In this document: in pieces, positions 51,074-60,421 of the stretch
How positions within the stretch are numbered: position 1 is the first letter of the stretch
How the letters are laid out: every line of letters starts with the position of its first letter
The notes under the pieces: model-generated
Told to the model about the DNA's origin: nothing
The model's input: the letters and a program-made list of their open reading frames with translations, nothing else
Databases searched by the model: none
Position numbers and translations under genes: made by a program
Assembly (NCBI GenBank): GCA_910587635.1
Contig: CAJUNB010000011.1
Coordinates: 62,001-126,000, forward strand
Direction of reading: 5' to 3'
DNA: 64,000 nucleotides
Origin: an uncultured Lachnospiraceae bacterium
GTDB taxonomy: Bacteria; Bacillota; Clostridia; Lachnospirales; Lachnospiraceae

Positions 51074-52204
51074 ATGAAAAAACGAATGGCAATGTTTGTA
51101 AGTCTAGTTCTGACGACAGGTCTTGTTTTGGGAGGATGCGGTCAGACGGCAGAACCGGAAGCACAGCAGTCGGAAACTGAGGCAGTGCAGCAGGAGGGGA
51201 GCCCGGAAGATTCCGCACAGTCGGAGAGTGAAGCAAAGGATACGATACTGATAGGCCTGTCACAGCCTACCAATCAGGAAGCACGTTACAAAAGCAATAC
51301 AGATGCCCAGCAGGCCAAAGCCGAAGAGATTGGTGGGATTGAATTGATCGTTACAGATGCGAACAATGATTCTTCCACACAGGCGACACAGATCGAGAAT
51401 ATGATTTCTAAGGGAATCGATGTACTGATCGTCTGTCCCTGTGATGGGGAAGCAATCGTTCCGTCCATAGAGGCGGCCAAAGCAGATGGGATACCCGTTG
51501 TCGTATGGGGGCGGGAAGCGGCTACTGACCAGCAGGATGTATTTATTAATTATGACTGGACGGATATTGGAAGGCAGATGGGGAAAGAAGCACTCTCGGC
51601 AGTTCCCGGCGGAAATTATGTTATTATCGGTGGAGACAACAGCACTGTCATTCCTGATGAGATGACTACCGGCATCAAAGAATCGTTGCAGAAGGAGCTG
51701 GACAGCGGGGAAATCAATATCGTGTTTGAACAGTATATTACAAACTGGGCACCGGACGGAGCCATGAGTGCCATGGAGAATGCTCTGACACAGCAGAAAA
51801 ATGATGTAGATGCGGTTATCTGTCACAATGACGGTATGGCCGGCGGGGCAGTACAGGCTCTGGCAGCACAGGGGTTGGCCGGTGAAGTGCCGGTGATTGC
51901 CATGGATGCGGAAGTTTCAGCCCTGGAAAGAGTCCTTGACGGGACACAGCACTCCACAGTACAGTTTGACTTCAATGGAGAAGGTGAAAAAATCATGTCT
52001 GCGGCGTATGCTCTGGCTACAGGACAGTCACTGGATGATATCGTTGCTTTTTATACGGATATAAACGGTGTGGATATTCCTACGGCAAATGTTCCGTTTT
52101 TCATAGTGACTAAGGATAATCTGAAGGAAGTTGTCATCGATGGCGGATTCAAAACGATGGAAGAAGTCTATGCCAATATTCCGAAAGAAGAATGGCCCAA
52201 GTAA
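51074..52204 (+). CDS. sugar ABC transporter substrate-binding lipoprotein
   Basis: Encodes a 376-residue lipoprotein of the ribose-binding class. The signal peptide ends in LVLGGC with Cys22, followed by an acidic Glu/Gln/Ser linker of about 35 residues. The mature part shows DTILIGLSQPTNQEARYKSNTDAQQAKAEEIGGIELIVTDANNDSSTQATQIENMISKGIDVLIVCPCDGEAI and later DVDAVICHNDGMAGGAVQALAAQGL. It is the second gene of the nanE operon. The neighbouring epimerase and ROK kinase suggest N-acetylmannosamine or a related amino sugar as ligand. Confidence 0.93.
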   Translation: MKKRMAMFVSLVLTTGLVLGGCGQTAEPEAQQSETEAVQQEGSPEDSAQSESEAKDTILIGLSQPTNQEARYKSNTDAQQAKAEEIGGIELIVTDANNDSSTQATQIENMISKGIDVLIVCPCDGEAIVPSIEAAKADGIPVVVWGREAATDQQDVFINYDWTDIGRQMGKEALSAVPGGNYVIIGGDNSTVIPDEMTTGIKESLQKELDSGEINIVFEQYITNWAPDGAMSAMENALTQQKNDVDAVICHNDGMAGGAVQALAAQGLAGEVPVIAMDAEVSALERVLDGTQHSTVQFDFNGEGEKIMSAAYALATGQSLDDIVAFYTDINGVDIPTANVPFFIVTKDNLKEVVIDGGFKTMEEVYANIPKEEWPK

Positions 52205-52235
52205 TCATGGTATATCGGTCTGCGGAGGATGAGAG

Positions 52236-53759
52236 ATGAAGTCAGACAACGTTCTTGAACTGTGGAATATCAGAAAGGAATTTTCAGGCGTAGAGGTACT
52301 GCATGGAATTGATCTGTGTGTCCGAAGGGGATGCGTTCACTCTCTTGTAGGGGAAAACGGTGCGGGGAAATCGACGCTGATGAAAATATTGAGTGGATTT
52401 TATCCGTATGGAGAGTACAGTGGGGAGCTGGTGATAGACGGACAGGCTGTGCGGTTTTCCGATATCCGTATGGCAGAGGAAGCAGGAATTGAAATTATAT
52501 CGCAGGAGCTTGAGCTGGTAGGACAGCTGACAGTATTTGAGAATATCTTTCTGGGAAAAGAACTTGTAAAAAACGGTATACTGGACAGCAATCAGATGAT
52601 CTGCAGATCCCGGGAAATTTTTGAACGTTTTGGTCTTGACATCAATCCGGCCATGCCGGTGGAAAGCCTCGGTATCGGGCAGCAGCAGATGGTAGCCATA
52701 GCGAAAGCACTTTTGGGTGAAAGCAAGGTGCTCATCTTTGACGAACCGACTGCTGCCCTGACAGAGGCGGAAGCAGACAAACTGTTTGACATTATTGCAG
52801 GGCTGCGGGCAAAGGGAATTACCTGTATTTATATTTCTCATCGTCTGGGAGAAGTTCTCCGTTTGTCGGATGATATTACGGTAATTCGGGACGGGAACAC
52901 GATCGTTACAGACACAAAAGATAATTTTACGGAAGACGGGCTGATCAGCTGTATGGTAGGACGGACGATGGAAAACCGGTTTCCAAAGTCGGAGTGCGTA
53001 TGCGGGGAAGTGATGCTGCGGGTCAGGGATATGACTGCGTACAATGTCAGAGGAAAATGCGTTGTAGATCATGTATCTTTTGAAGCTCATGCGGGAGAAG
53101 TGGTTGGAATCGCAGGACTGATGGGCTCAGGGCGTACGGAACTGGTCTCCTGTATTTTCGGTGCTTTTGAGGGGACAGTGAAAGGGAGTATAGAACTGGC
53201 AGGAGAGCCGGTCAGTATCCGAACGCCTGCCGATGCCATCCGCAGAGGGCTCGGTATGGTAGTGGAGGACAGAAAGAGTGAGGGGCTTGCCCTCTGTCTG
53301 GATTTGATTCACAACATTTCCATGGCAAGTCTGGATAAACTGACTTCCTTTGGCGTGGTGAATGCTCAGAAGGAGGTCGGTCAGGTGCAGGAAATGATCC
53401 GTAAGCTGTCTGTCCGTGCTTCCCGGCTGACTTTGCCGGTAGAGAGACTCAGCGGTGGCAATCAGCAGAAAGTGAGCGTAGCCAGGATGCTTGCAACAGG
53501 GCCCAAAGTGCTGATTCTGGATGAGCCCACCCGTGGTGTGGATGTGGGAGCCAAGTATGAACTGTACGTTGCCATCAAAGAACTGGCAAAGGCCGGGGTG
53601 ACGATTGTTATGGTTTCATCGGAACTGCCTGAGATACTGGGGATGGCAGATCGTATTCTTGTTATGAAAGGCGGTCGCATGACCGGAGAGCTGTCCCGGG
53701 AAGAAGCGACGCAGGAGAAGATCATGTATTATGCAACACTGGAGGAAGAGAGGCAATGA
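52236..53759 (+). CDS. sugar ABC transporter ATP-binding protein
   Basis: Encodes a 507-residue two-cassette ATPase of the RbsA/XylG/MglA class. Cassette 1: P-loop GENGAGKST, signature-like SLGIGQQQMVAIAKAL, Walker B VLIFDEPTAAL. Cassette 2: P-loop GLMGSGRTE, signature LSGGNQQKVSVARML, Walker B VLILDEPTRGVD. All functional motifs are intact. It follows the binding-protein gene by 31 bp and overlaps the permease gene by four bases (ATGA). Confidence 0.95.
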   Translation: MKSDNVLELWNIRKEFSGVEVLHGIDLCVRRGCVHSLVGENGAGKSTLMKILSGFYPYGEYSGELVIDGQAVRFSDIRMAEEAGIEIISQELELVGQLTVFENIFLGKELVKNGILDSNQMICRSREIFERFGLDINPAMPVESLGIGQQQMVAIAKALLGESKVLIFDEPTAALTEAEADKLFDIIAGLRAKGITCIYISHRLGEVLRLSDDITVIRDGNTIVTDTKDNFTEDGLISCMVGRTMENRFPKSECVCGEVMLRVRDMTAYNVRGKCVVDHVSFEAHAGEVVGIAGLMGSGRTELVSCIFGAFEGTVKGSIELAGEPVSIRTPADAIRRGLGMVVEDRKSEGLALCLDLIHNISMASLDKLTSFGVVNAQKEVGQVQEMIRKLSVRASRLTLPVERLSGGNQQKVSVARMLATGPKVLILDEPTRGVDVGAKYELYVAIKELAKAGVTIVMVSSELPEILGMADRILVMKGGRMTGELSREEATQEKIMYYATLEEERQ

Positions 53760-54901
53760 ATAAAAAGAATGGATTATCAGATCTGTCCGTTATCCTGAAA
53801 CCGCTGGCAATGTTCCTTGTACTGCTGGTGATATGGGGCATCTTTCATATTGTGACAGACGGGACATTTTTAAGTGTACGGAATATCTCCAATCTGTTTC
53901 GGCAGATGGCAGTGGTAGGAGTGCTGTCTATCGGTATGACAATTTGTCTGATCGGTGGCAACTTCGATTTGTCGGTGGCCTCGATTGCAGGCTTTACAGG
54001 AGCTGTCTGCGCCGTGCTGGTAGCGAAATTTTCTGTCAATCCACTGCTGGCAATCGGGGCAGCAGTGCTGACGGGTGCTCTGATCGGTTTCTGGAACGGC
54101 GTCTGGATTGCCTATGCGGGGGTTCCTGCCTTTATCGTCACGCTGGGGAGCCAGCTGATCTTCAAAGGATGTCTGCTGCTCATATGTAACGGGCAGTCCA
54201 TTGCAGTCCGGGACGAATTATTTCTTACGCTGGGACAGGGATATATGCCGATTCTGTTGGGAACTGTAGTCTGTGTGGCGGGGGCCGGAATTTATATTGT
54301 ATTGGATATCCGCAGGATGAAACAACAGAAGAAACTGCATGTGATCGAATCCATCGGCGGGACGGATATCGCCAGATGGGCAATGACAGCAGTTATTGTA
54401 GGCGTCTTTATTATGGCAATGAATTGTTATAAAGGGATTCCGATACCGGTCTTTGTGCTGCTGCTTCTTGTTGTGGGCTTTTCTTTCCTGCTGGGAAAGA
54501 CGAAATTTGGGCGGCATGTGTATGCCATCGGTGGTAACGCCAGGTCTGCCCGGCTGTCGGGAATCAATGGAGCCAGAGTGACATTGATGATATTTTCTCT
54601 CGTGGGGATGCTGTCAGGGATAGCAGGCGTTCTGACGACTACGAGACTTGCAGCGGCTACGCAGAATGCTGCACTGGGAATGGAACTGGATGCCATTGCG
54701 GCCAGTGTCATCGGCGGTGTCAGCCTGGCAGGAGGCAGCGGAAAGATTGCCAACTCCATTTTAGGAGCGTTGGTAATGGCCAGCCTGACAAATGGGATGA
54801 GCCTATTGGACATTAATTCCGATATTCAGTTTATTGTGAGAGGACTGATTCTGATTATTGCAGTCTGGTTTGATGTGAGGATGAGAAAGGATAACGGATA
54901 A
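53756..54901 (+). CDS. sugar ABC transporter permease (XylH-like)
   Basis: Encodes a 381-residue permease with about ten to eleven hydrophobic segments, longer than the RbsC type and closer to XylH-like proteins. Motifs: ICLIGGNFDLSVASIAGFTGAVCAVLV, GRHVYAIGGNARSARLSGINGARVTLMIF and LDAIAASVIGGVSLAGGSGKIANSILGALVM. A cytosolic loop near residues 185-210 is rich in Lys and Gln. It overlaps the ATPase gene by four bases and is 1 bp from the next gene. Confidence 0.94.
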   Translation: MNKKNGLSDLSVILKPLAMFLVLLVIWGIFHIVTDGTFLSVRNISNLFRQMAVVGVLSIGMTICLIGGNFDLSVASIAGFTGAVCAVLVAKFSVNPLLAIGAAVLTGALIGFWNGVWIAYAGVPAFIVTLGSQLIFKGCLLLICNGQSIAVRDELFLTLGQGYMPILLGTVVCVAGAGIYIVLDIRRMKQQKKLHVIESIGGTDIARWAMTAVIVGVFIMAMNCYKGIPIPVFVLLLLVVGFSFLLGKTKFGRHVYAIGGNARSARLSGINGARVTLMIFSLVGMLSGIAGVLTTTRLAAATQNAALGMELDAIAASVIGGVSLAGGSGKIANSILGALVMASLTNGMSLLDINSDIQFIVRGLILIIAVWFDVRMRKDNG

Positions 54902-54902
54902 T

Positions 54903-56102
54903 ATGAAAAGAGAAATACTTGCTGTCAGAAGATGTCTGGATTTTATTTGCAGGCATATGCTTACCGGGAACAATGGAAAACATGGTATGTATGAACGATT
55001 TATGACAGATACGAAAGAGCGCTCTGTATGTGTGCGGCCTGACTGCAATGCAGAGGCGGCCCGGGTACTCTGGAAGTTGAGACAGTCGGGAGAAACGGAC
55101 GATCTGGCAATGTTGTATGAAAATATTGTGGAGTGGCTTTTGGAGGCGCAGAGGAAAGGTGGGGACGGTTTGCCTGTCGGCACCTTTCCTTTTTATCTTG
55201 TGGATGGTATCGGACCCGATGAAAGTCTGAGCAATTATCTCTATCAAAATGACAATGGAAAAGTGCTTGTAGCCATGGCGGATCTGTATAATCTGGCAGG
55301 GGATAAGAGGATGGAAGAGCCGATGCGTCTGGCGGCGGACTTCTGGACGCAGCTCCAACAGCCGGACGGCGTATTCTACAGTCAGGGAGTTCCCGGGCTG
55401 CAGGCAGCCTGCAAGGGGCCGGTCTTTTCCATCTGGCTGGCGCTGGGGCTGCTGCTGTGCGGGGAATATTTTCATGTGCCTGCCTATACAGAGGCAGCCC
55501 GGCGCTCCTTTGCCCGGCTGGATACAATGCTGTTGGATACGGGGAGAATACAGACAACTTATGAAGTGGAAGGCGGAGAGGCATGGCGGCCGGCTTCCAG
55601 TGAGAGCGCCATTGCTCTCTATTGCTATACCAGGGCATATGAGCTGACAAAGGACAGGGAATATTTCAGAAAAGCCAGTCAGCTGGCAGAGTTTCTGAGA
55701 GGGCTGCAGAGCTATCAGGGAGGTATTGTAAACTGTAATACAGCCTGTCTGGAAGCATCCCAACAGAACAATGAGAATCTCTGTGATCTTGTTTATACAC
55801 AGGGCTATGCTCTGATGGGACTGGCACGCTTTGCCAGACTGGAGGATAGCTATGGAGAATGTGTCCGCAGACTGGCAGATTTTCTGATGGACATCCAGTG
55901 TCAGGGAGAGTCTTCACTCTGGGACGGCGCCTGGCGCGGTGCTTACAGCATTTCGGAGAAGAGATGGAGCGGAAGGGCCGATCAGGGAGGCAATCTGCTG
56001 GATGAAGGGGGCATGTATGCTATCTATACGGGATGGTGCTGTATGCCCATAGCGGAAGGACTCCTGGATACACTGGGGCTTGCAGGAGGGAAACGACAAT
56101 GA
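54903..56102 (+). CDS. predicted alpha-barrel enzyme of unknown function
   Basis: Encodes a 399-residue protein that I cannot assign to a defined family. Its repeated paired helices (for example CNAEAARVLWKLRQSGETDDLAMLYENIVEWLLEAQ, GKVLVAMADLYNLAGDKRMEEPMRLAADFW, SESAIALYCYTRAYELTKDREYFRKASQLAEFLRGLQ) point to an (alpha/alpha)6 toroid, the fold of six-hairpin glycosidases and of GlcNAc 2-epimerases. Conserved-looking residues include Trp/Asp/Gly clusters near WDGAWRGAYS and LLDEGGMYAIYTGW. There is no signal peptide, so it acts inside the cell, 1 bp after the permease gene. A glycosidase or epimerase on the imported sugar is the likely job. Confidence 0.6.
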   Translation: MKREILAVRRCLDFICRHMLTGNNGKHGMYERFMTDTKERSVCVRPDCNAEAARVLWKLRQSGETDDLAMLYENIVEWLLEAQRKGGDGLPVGTFPFYLVDGIGPDESLSNYLYQNDNGKVLVAMADLYNLAGDKRMEEPMRLAADFWTQLQQPDGVFYSQGVPGLQAACKGPVFSIWLALGLLLCGEYFHVPAYTEAARRSFARLDTMLLDTGRIQTTYEVEGGEAWRPASSESAIALYCYTRAYELTKDREYFRKASQLAEFLRGLQSYQGGIVNCNTACLEASQQNNENLCDLVYTQGYALMGLARFARLEDSYGECVRRLADFLMDIQCQGESSLWDGAWRGAYSISEKRWSGRADQGGNLLDEGGMYAIYTGWCCMPIAEGLLDTLGLAGGKRQ

Positions 56103-56133
56103 ATGTGTCAGAACTTGCAGGAGGAAAATCAGA

Positions 56134-57024
56134 ATGAATACGCTGGCACTGGATATGGGCGGAACGAAAATCAAGGCGGGGCTGGTAGATGAAAACTACA
56201 GAGTCCATGCGTTTCGGGAAGTGCCGTCCCATGCGGAGCAGGGTGGAAAAATTTTCCTGTCATCTGCCCTTGCGCTTTGCAAAATGTATGATAACTATGG
56301 TAAAATTGGAATAAGTGTAACGGGACAGACAAGAGATGGCGTTATTTGGTTTGCCAATGAAAATGTCCCTCATTTTACAGGGACAGATGTGAAGGGAATA
56401 TTCGAAGCAGAATGTAATGTGCCTGTTGCCGTGGAGAATGATGTAAACGCCGCTGCCATCGGCGAGATGGCACTGGGGGCGGGAAAAAGATGGAAAGACG
56501 TTCTCTGTCTGACTTATGGAACAGGGATTGGCGGCGCTCTTGTAATAGATGGAAAACTCTGCCGGGGATGGCATGGAGGAGCCGGGGAAGTGGGCCATAT
56601 CGTTACCCATGCAGGAGGACATGCCTGCGCCTGTGGCCTGTCCGGCTGTTATGAGCAGTATGCCTCCGTAAATGCACTGGTGAACCGGGGCAGGGAGATC
56701 ATGCCGGAGTGCGGGAGCGGGAGAGATGTCCTGGAGGCTGTCCGGGAGAACCTGCAGATGCGGCAGGTGCTCTCTGACTGGATGGACGAGGTCTGCTATG
56801 GACTCACATCCCTTGTACACACGCTGCAGCCGGAAGGGGTCATCCTGGGCGGGGGCATTATGGAGGCGCAGGGACTGGCAGAAGCGATAGAGAAGCGTAT
56901 GGAGACCAGAGTTATGAAAAGTTACAGACAGACCAGATTTGTAAAGGCACAATTGGGCAATCGTGCAGGGCTGCTGGGGGCTGCACTGTATGCAAACGGA
57001 GAGAAAGGGAGGGAGCATGAGTGA
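56134..57024 (+). CDS. ROK-family sugar kinase, probably N-acetylmannosamine kinase
   Basis: Encodes a 296-residue ROK kinase. The ATP-binding N-terminus is ALDMGGTKIKAGLVD, the catalytic region VENDVNAAAIGEMALGAG, and the zinc site is GHIVTHAGGHACACGLSGCYEQYAS (His and three Cys of the ROK pattern CxCGxxGCxE). The ATG at 56134 follows AGGAGGAAAATC. Placement with nanE suggests ManNAc phosphorylation, giving the NanE substrate; N-acetylglucosamine or other hexoses cannot be excluded. It overlaps the RpiR gene start by four bases. Confidence 0.88.
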   Translation: MNTLALDMGGTKIKAGLVDENYRVHAFREVPSHAEQGGKIFLSSALALCKMYDNYGKIGISVTGQTRDGVIWFANENVPHFTGTDVKGIFEAECNVPVAVENDVNAAAIGEMALGAGKRWKDVLCLTYGTGIGGALVIDGKLCRGWHGGAGEVGHIVTHAGGHACACGLSGCYEQYASVNALVNRGREIMPECGSGRDVLEAVRENLQMRQVLSDWMDEVCYGLTSLVHTLQPEGVILGGGIMEAQGLAEAIEKRMETRVMKSYRQTRFVKAQLGNRAGLLGAALYANGEKGREHE

Positions 57025-57875
57025 CGACTGATTTGTTTACATTGATGAAAACACGCTACCCGTCTTTTACAAAAGCCGAAAAAAAAGTGGCTGATCTGGT
57101 GCTTTCAGAACCGAAAAAAGTGATGTATATGTCCATTATCGATCTGGCCTGTACATGCGGCGTAGGGGATACGACAGTATTTCGTTTCTGTAAGGATCTG
57201 AACCTGAAGGGATATCAGGATTTCAGAATCGCACTTGCACAGAGTGTCACAAACGATGAGAACGAAACGTCCACTGTGGATGCGGATATCTCTCTGGAAG
57301 ATTCTGTGGATCATCTGACAAAGAAGATATTGCAGTCCAATATTGCCGCTTTGAATGAGACTTGTGAACTGACAGATGCCGGACGGGTGGAGCAGGCAGT
57401 GGACTGGATGATAAAGGCCCGCAGGATTCTGTTTTTTGGTGTGGGCACTTCCCTGCTGACAGCAATGGATGCGAAGAATCTGTTTATGCGTATTCTGCCA
57501 AAGGTGGAAGTAGCCATGGACAGCCATATGCAGGCCATGTCGGCTGCATTGATGGGACCGGAAGATGTGGCGATTGTCATTTCTTATTCCGGTTCTACAA
57601 AGGATACGTATCATGCGGCGGAACTTGCCCAAAAGGCGGGAGCCGGAATAATAGCCATCACCCGCTTCGAAAAATCGCCCCTGACCAGGCTGGCCGATCT
57701 GGTGTTGCTGTGCGGCGCCAATGAAGGCCCTCTGCAGGGAGGAGCTCTGTCATCCAAAATGGCGCAGCTGTATGTGCTCAATATCCTATATTTCGAGATG
57801 TTCCGCAGGACAATGAAAGAATCAAAACGGAATCAGGAGATCACCGCGGATGCCGTTTCAGATAAATTGTATTAA
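57021..57875 (+). CDS. RpiR/MurR-family transcriptional regulator
   Basis: Encodes a 284-residue regulator with an N-terminal helix-turn-helix (about 1-80; FTKAEKKVADLVLSEPKKVMYMSIIDLACTCGVGDTTVFRFCKDLNLKGYQDFRIALAQ) and a C-terminal SIS sugar-phosphate-binding domain (about 115-260; RRILFFGVGTSLLTAMDAKNLFMRILPKVEVAMDSHMQ, EDVAIVISYSGSTKDTYHAAELAQKAGAGIIAITRFEKSPLTRLADLVLLCG). The start is a GTG overlapping the ROK stop. It probably represses the nanE promoter and responds to ManNAc-6-P or GlcNAc-6-P. Confidence 0.93.
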   Translation: MTTDLFTLMKTRYPSFTKAEKKVADLVLSEPKKVMYMSIIDLACTCGVGDTTVFRFCKDLNLKGYQDFRIALAQSVTNDENETSTVDADISLEDSVDHLTKKILQSNIAALNETCELTDAGRVEQAVDWMIKARRILFFGVGTSLLTAMDAKNLFMRILPKVEVAMDSHMQAMSAALMGPEDVAIVISYSGSTKDTYHAAELAQKAGAGIIAITRFEKSPLTRLADLVLLCGANEGPLQGGALSSKMAQLYVLNILYFEMFRRTMKESKRNQEITADAVSDKLY

Positions 57876-58314
57876 GGCGCTTAACCTGAATATAGCCGGT
57901 TGCAAATCAATCACGACAAAAACAGGAAGGAACAGATAGGTTATTTTATGATATGGTCATGAAAACATGAAGATTCTGCTTTGCGGCGGACGGCGGATAT
58001 TAGGATTTCTAACTGTTCCGATTTCCTTTTTGAGGCCGGACGCAGACGGCCCGACTCCCCATCCAGGCGAGAGCGGGCCTTTCCCGGACATCCGTGTCCG
58101 GGAACTGCTGTTCCCAGAACGGAACACTAAGAAATCCTAATATCCGCCATCAATACCGCAAGCGCAGAACTTCGTGTTTCTATGACTATATTCCTATATT
58201 GTGCAAACGATACCTTCCTGCGTTTCTCATGGGTATTCTACAGAAACGGATGACAGGAGACGGAGATTGTTGTACAATAGAGGTGCGTATTTATAGAAGA
58301 AAGGGGCTTGGACT
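57876..58314. other. non-coding spacer between RpiR and DJ-1 genes
   Basis: This 439-bp spacer is mostly the foldback element (57917-58240). The remainder, 58241-58314, contains TTGTACAATAGAGG (58273-58286), a possible -10 region for the DJ-1 gene, and its ribosome-binding site. No gene is seen. Confidence 0.6.
57917..58240. repeat. foldback element with arms of over 100 bp
   Basis: The left arm (about 57917-58020) and right arm (about 58120-58225) are inverted copies of one another. The best part is a 19-bp perfect match, GGCGGATATTAGGATTTCT at 57992-58010 against its complement at 58130-58148. Outside it TCTGC-TTGCGG, CATGAAG/CTTCGTG, GGTCATG/CTATGAC and AACAGGAAGG/CCTTCCTGCG can be aligned, and inside it GTTCCG pairs with CGGAAC. 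The central 100 bp hold extra hairpins, such as CCCGGACA-TCCG-TGTCCGGG. It has no coding capacity of note. It fits a MITE-like insertion or a long structured RNA. Confidence 0.75.
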
Positions 58315-58866
58315 ATGGGCAGAGTGTGTGTTTTTTTTGCGGAAGGATATGAGGAGATCGAGGCGTTGACAGTGGTAGATCTGGTGCGTCGGGTCGGTAT
58401 CGATACGGATATGGTGTCTGTGACGGGAGAAAAAACGGTAACAGGTTCCCATGGGATTTCCGTGGAGATGGACAGACTGTATGCAGAAGTGGATTTCTCA
58501 GAAGTGGATATGCTCGTTTTGCCGGGAGGAATGCCGGGAACGGTGCACCTTGAGGCATATGCGCCTCTGATGGAGCAGGTGGACGATTTTTACGCAAAGG
58601 GTAAGTATGTGGCAGCGATTTGCGCAGCTCCCAGTATACTGGGACACAGGGGGATGCTGAAAGGAAAAAAGGCATGCTCTTATCCTGATAAAGAAAAAGA
58701 GCTGGAGGGAGCGGAAGTGACAAAATCCAGCGTGGAGATCGCAGATAATCTTATCACTTCCAGAGGTATGGGATGTGCCATTGATTTCGGCCTGGCAATT
58801 GTAGCGGTCTTGAAAGGACAGGAAGAGGCGGATGCACTGGCAGAGAAGATTGTGTATGAGGCCTGA
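58315..58866 (+). CDS. DJ-1/PfpI family protein (YajL/ThiJ-like)
   Basis: Encodes a 183-residue cytosolic protein of the DJ-1 group. The N-terminus VCVFFAEGYEEIEALTVVDLVRRVGI has the conserved Glu, and the nucleophilic Cys103 lies at the elbow AAICAAPSILGHRGML. Members are reported as protein or nucleotide deglycases, chaperones or glyoxalases; the role here is open. AAAGGGGC precedes the ATG. The next gene begins 7 bp after its stop. Confidence 0.92.
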   Translation: MGRVCVFFAEGYEEIEALTVVDLVRRVGIDTDMVSVTGEKTVTGSHGISVEMDRLYAEVDFSEVDMLVLPGGMPGTVHLEAYAPLMEQVDDFYAKGKYVAAICAAPSILGHRGMLKGKKACSYPDKEKELEGAEVTKSSVEIADNLITSRGMGCAIDFGLAIVAVLKGQEEADALAEKIVYEA

Positions 58867-58873
58867 TATATTT

Positions 58874-60421
58874 ATGAAAAGACAGAGAAAGGGGCTGGCT
58901 GCATTTCTTGCATATATGACAGTAGTGTCATTGGTAACAGGGTGTGGTGCCGACGGGGAAGCGGTTAGCGGAGAGGCGGAGGAGGCCCTGCAGCAGGAAG
59001 AGACCGATGTGACGACGGCCGATGAAAGTGCGGAAGCACCTGAGGAGACAGAAACTATAAATACGGATTCCGGGATGGAAGAGGAAGCAGATGGGAAGGC
59101 AGGGGCAGAAGAGAGCGGCTCCTGGCCTTTTTCGCCTGTGCGTATTGAGAACCCTGGCGGCGCCTATTATTTCGAGGGAGATAAAGAGAAAGAAAATCCC
59201 CAGACGATAACGTTGCTGAATCTCACATGCAGTGCCAATGAGATCACAGATGAGGATGCCTGGTTTGCAGACAACAGTCTTACAAGGCCGGGCTTTCCCT
59301 ATGAAGATGAAAATTACCGCTATGAAGTGGCCGGGGACGATGGCTTTGATGTATATCTATTGACGTTGTATGATAAAAAGAAAGACGGAGCGAACGTAAC
59401 ACTGGATTTTTCGGATTACCGGTATGCCAGGGATTTTGCCGATGGAGACAACAGTTTGTTGTTCCAGAGAATCTGTTATGCCAGGGCTGCGGACGGGATA
59501 TTGTATGTGTCCACTGCCCATAACACTTATTCGGAGTCGGCGCCGAATACGGCTTATGTGACGGCCATTGATCTGTCGGATTTTCATGTGATCTGGAAAA
59601 CGGCGCCACTCACAAACAACGCCCATTCTTTTGAAATCATAGGCGGAGCATTGGTCTGCGGGTATGGTTTTACCGGTGAGGATGACTATCTGAATATCAT
59701 CGACAGAAGCAATGGAAAGCTGTGGGAGCAGATTCCCCTGAAGACGATGGCATATGATATCATTCGCCAGGAGGATATTCTGTATGTACGTACATATGAT
59801 ACGGATTATCAGTTTACGATCAAGATGCTGGATTCTGTGGTAGAAGGAGGAAGTGTCAAAGATACAGATGAGGACAGCGGCCAGGAAGTCAGCGAATTTA
59901 TGAAGCAGTATGATGGCAGCTATGAAGTGGAGGAGACGCTGAGAGGGACAAAGATTCGTTATCGGATGATAGTGATGGATGCAGCTCTCGGCAGCAGACT
60001 TTATGGTCTGCTGAAAAGCACGGACGATGGTGAGACGTGGCGGGAAGTGAGCCTGGATCCTTTTGACTCTCAGTCAGGTGGCAGTATTGCATTTACTTTT
60101 CTGACGGAGGATTTTGGCTTTGCCACATTGTCTCACAACGGTGGTGACAGTGCCATACTCTATGTGACGGAGGATGGCGGGAAACATTATACGGAGTCGA
60201 CTATCGAAGAGCAGTATGTGACTCTGCCGGATGGCACGATGTACGTCCCTTATGATTTTCCGAGAATGCCCTACATGGAGGAGGGGAAGCTCTATGTGCT
60301 GTGCGGACAGGGAGCCGATGGGGATTATGCGGGAGGCGACAGTGCTGCGTTGGCGCGTTTTAAGTCTGAAGACAATGGACACAGTTTTCTGTTTGACAGG
60401 ATGGTGCCCTTTGTCCACTGA
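58874..60421 (+). CDS. lipoprotein with Asp-box beta-propeller-like domain
   Basis: Encodes a 515-residue exported lipoprotein: lipobox LVTGC with Cys24, then an acidic Glu/Thr/Ala linker to about residue 90. The remaining 420 residues are beta-rich. At least three Asp-box-like motifs are visible (STDDGETW, VTEDGGKHY, SEDNGHSF), as in sialidase-like and Ycf48-like propellers, and DLSDFHVIWKTAPL with IIDRSNGKLWEQIP resembles PQQ/WD-type blades. The function is unknown; a surface binding or sensing role fits. The last residues VPFVH and the stop TGA fall inside a dispersed repeat. Confidence 0.78.
   Translation: MKRQRKGLAAFLAYMTVVSLVTGCGADGEAVSGEAEEALQQEETDVTTADESAEAPEETETINTDSGMEEEADGKAGAEESGSWPFSPVRIENPGGAYYFEGDKEKENPQTITLLNLTCSANEITDEDAWFADNSLTRPGFPYEDENYRYEVAGDDGFDVYLLTLYDKKKDGANVTLDFSDYRYARDFADGDNSLLFQRICYARAADGILYVSTAHNTYSESAPNTAYVTAIDLSDFHVIWKTAPLTNNAHSFEIIGGALVCGYGFTGEDDYLNIIDRSNGKLWEQIPLKTMAYDIIRQEDILYVRTYDTDYQFTIKMLDSVVEGGSVKDTDEDSGQEVSEFMKQYDGSYEVEETLRGTKIRYRMIVMDAALGSRLYGLLKSTDDGETWREVSLDPFDSQSGGSIAFTFLTEDFGFATLSHNGGDSAILYVTEDGGKHYTESTIEEQYVTLPDGTMYVPYDFPRMPYMEEGKLYVLCGQGADGDYAGGDSAALARFKSEDNGHSFLFDRMVPFVH

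Noticed and set aside
54903..56102. N-acylglucosamine 2-epimerase (AGE type)
   Set aside because: Length and predicted fold fit and the operon would suit it, but the catalytic motifs I expect for that family are not recognisable.
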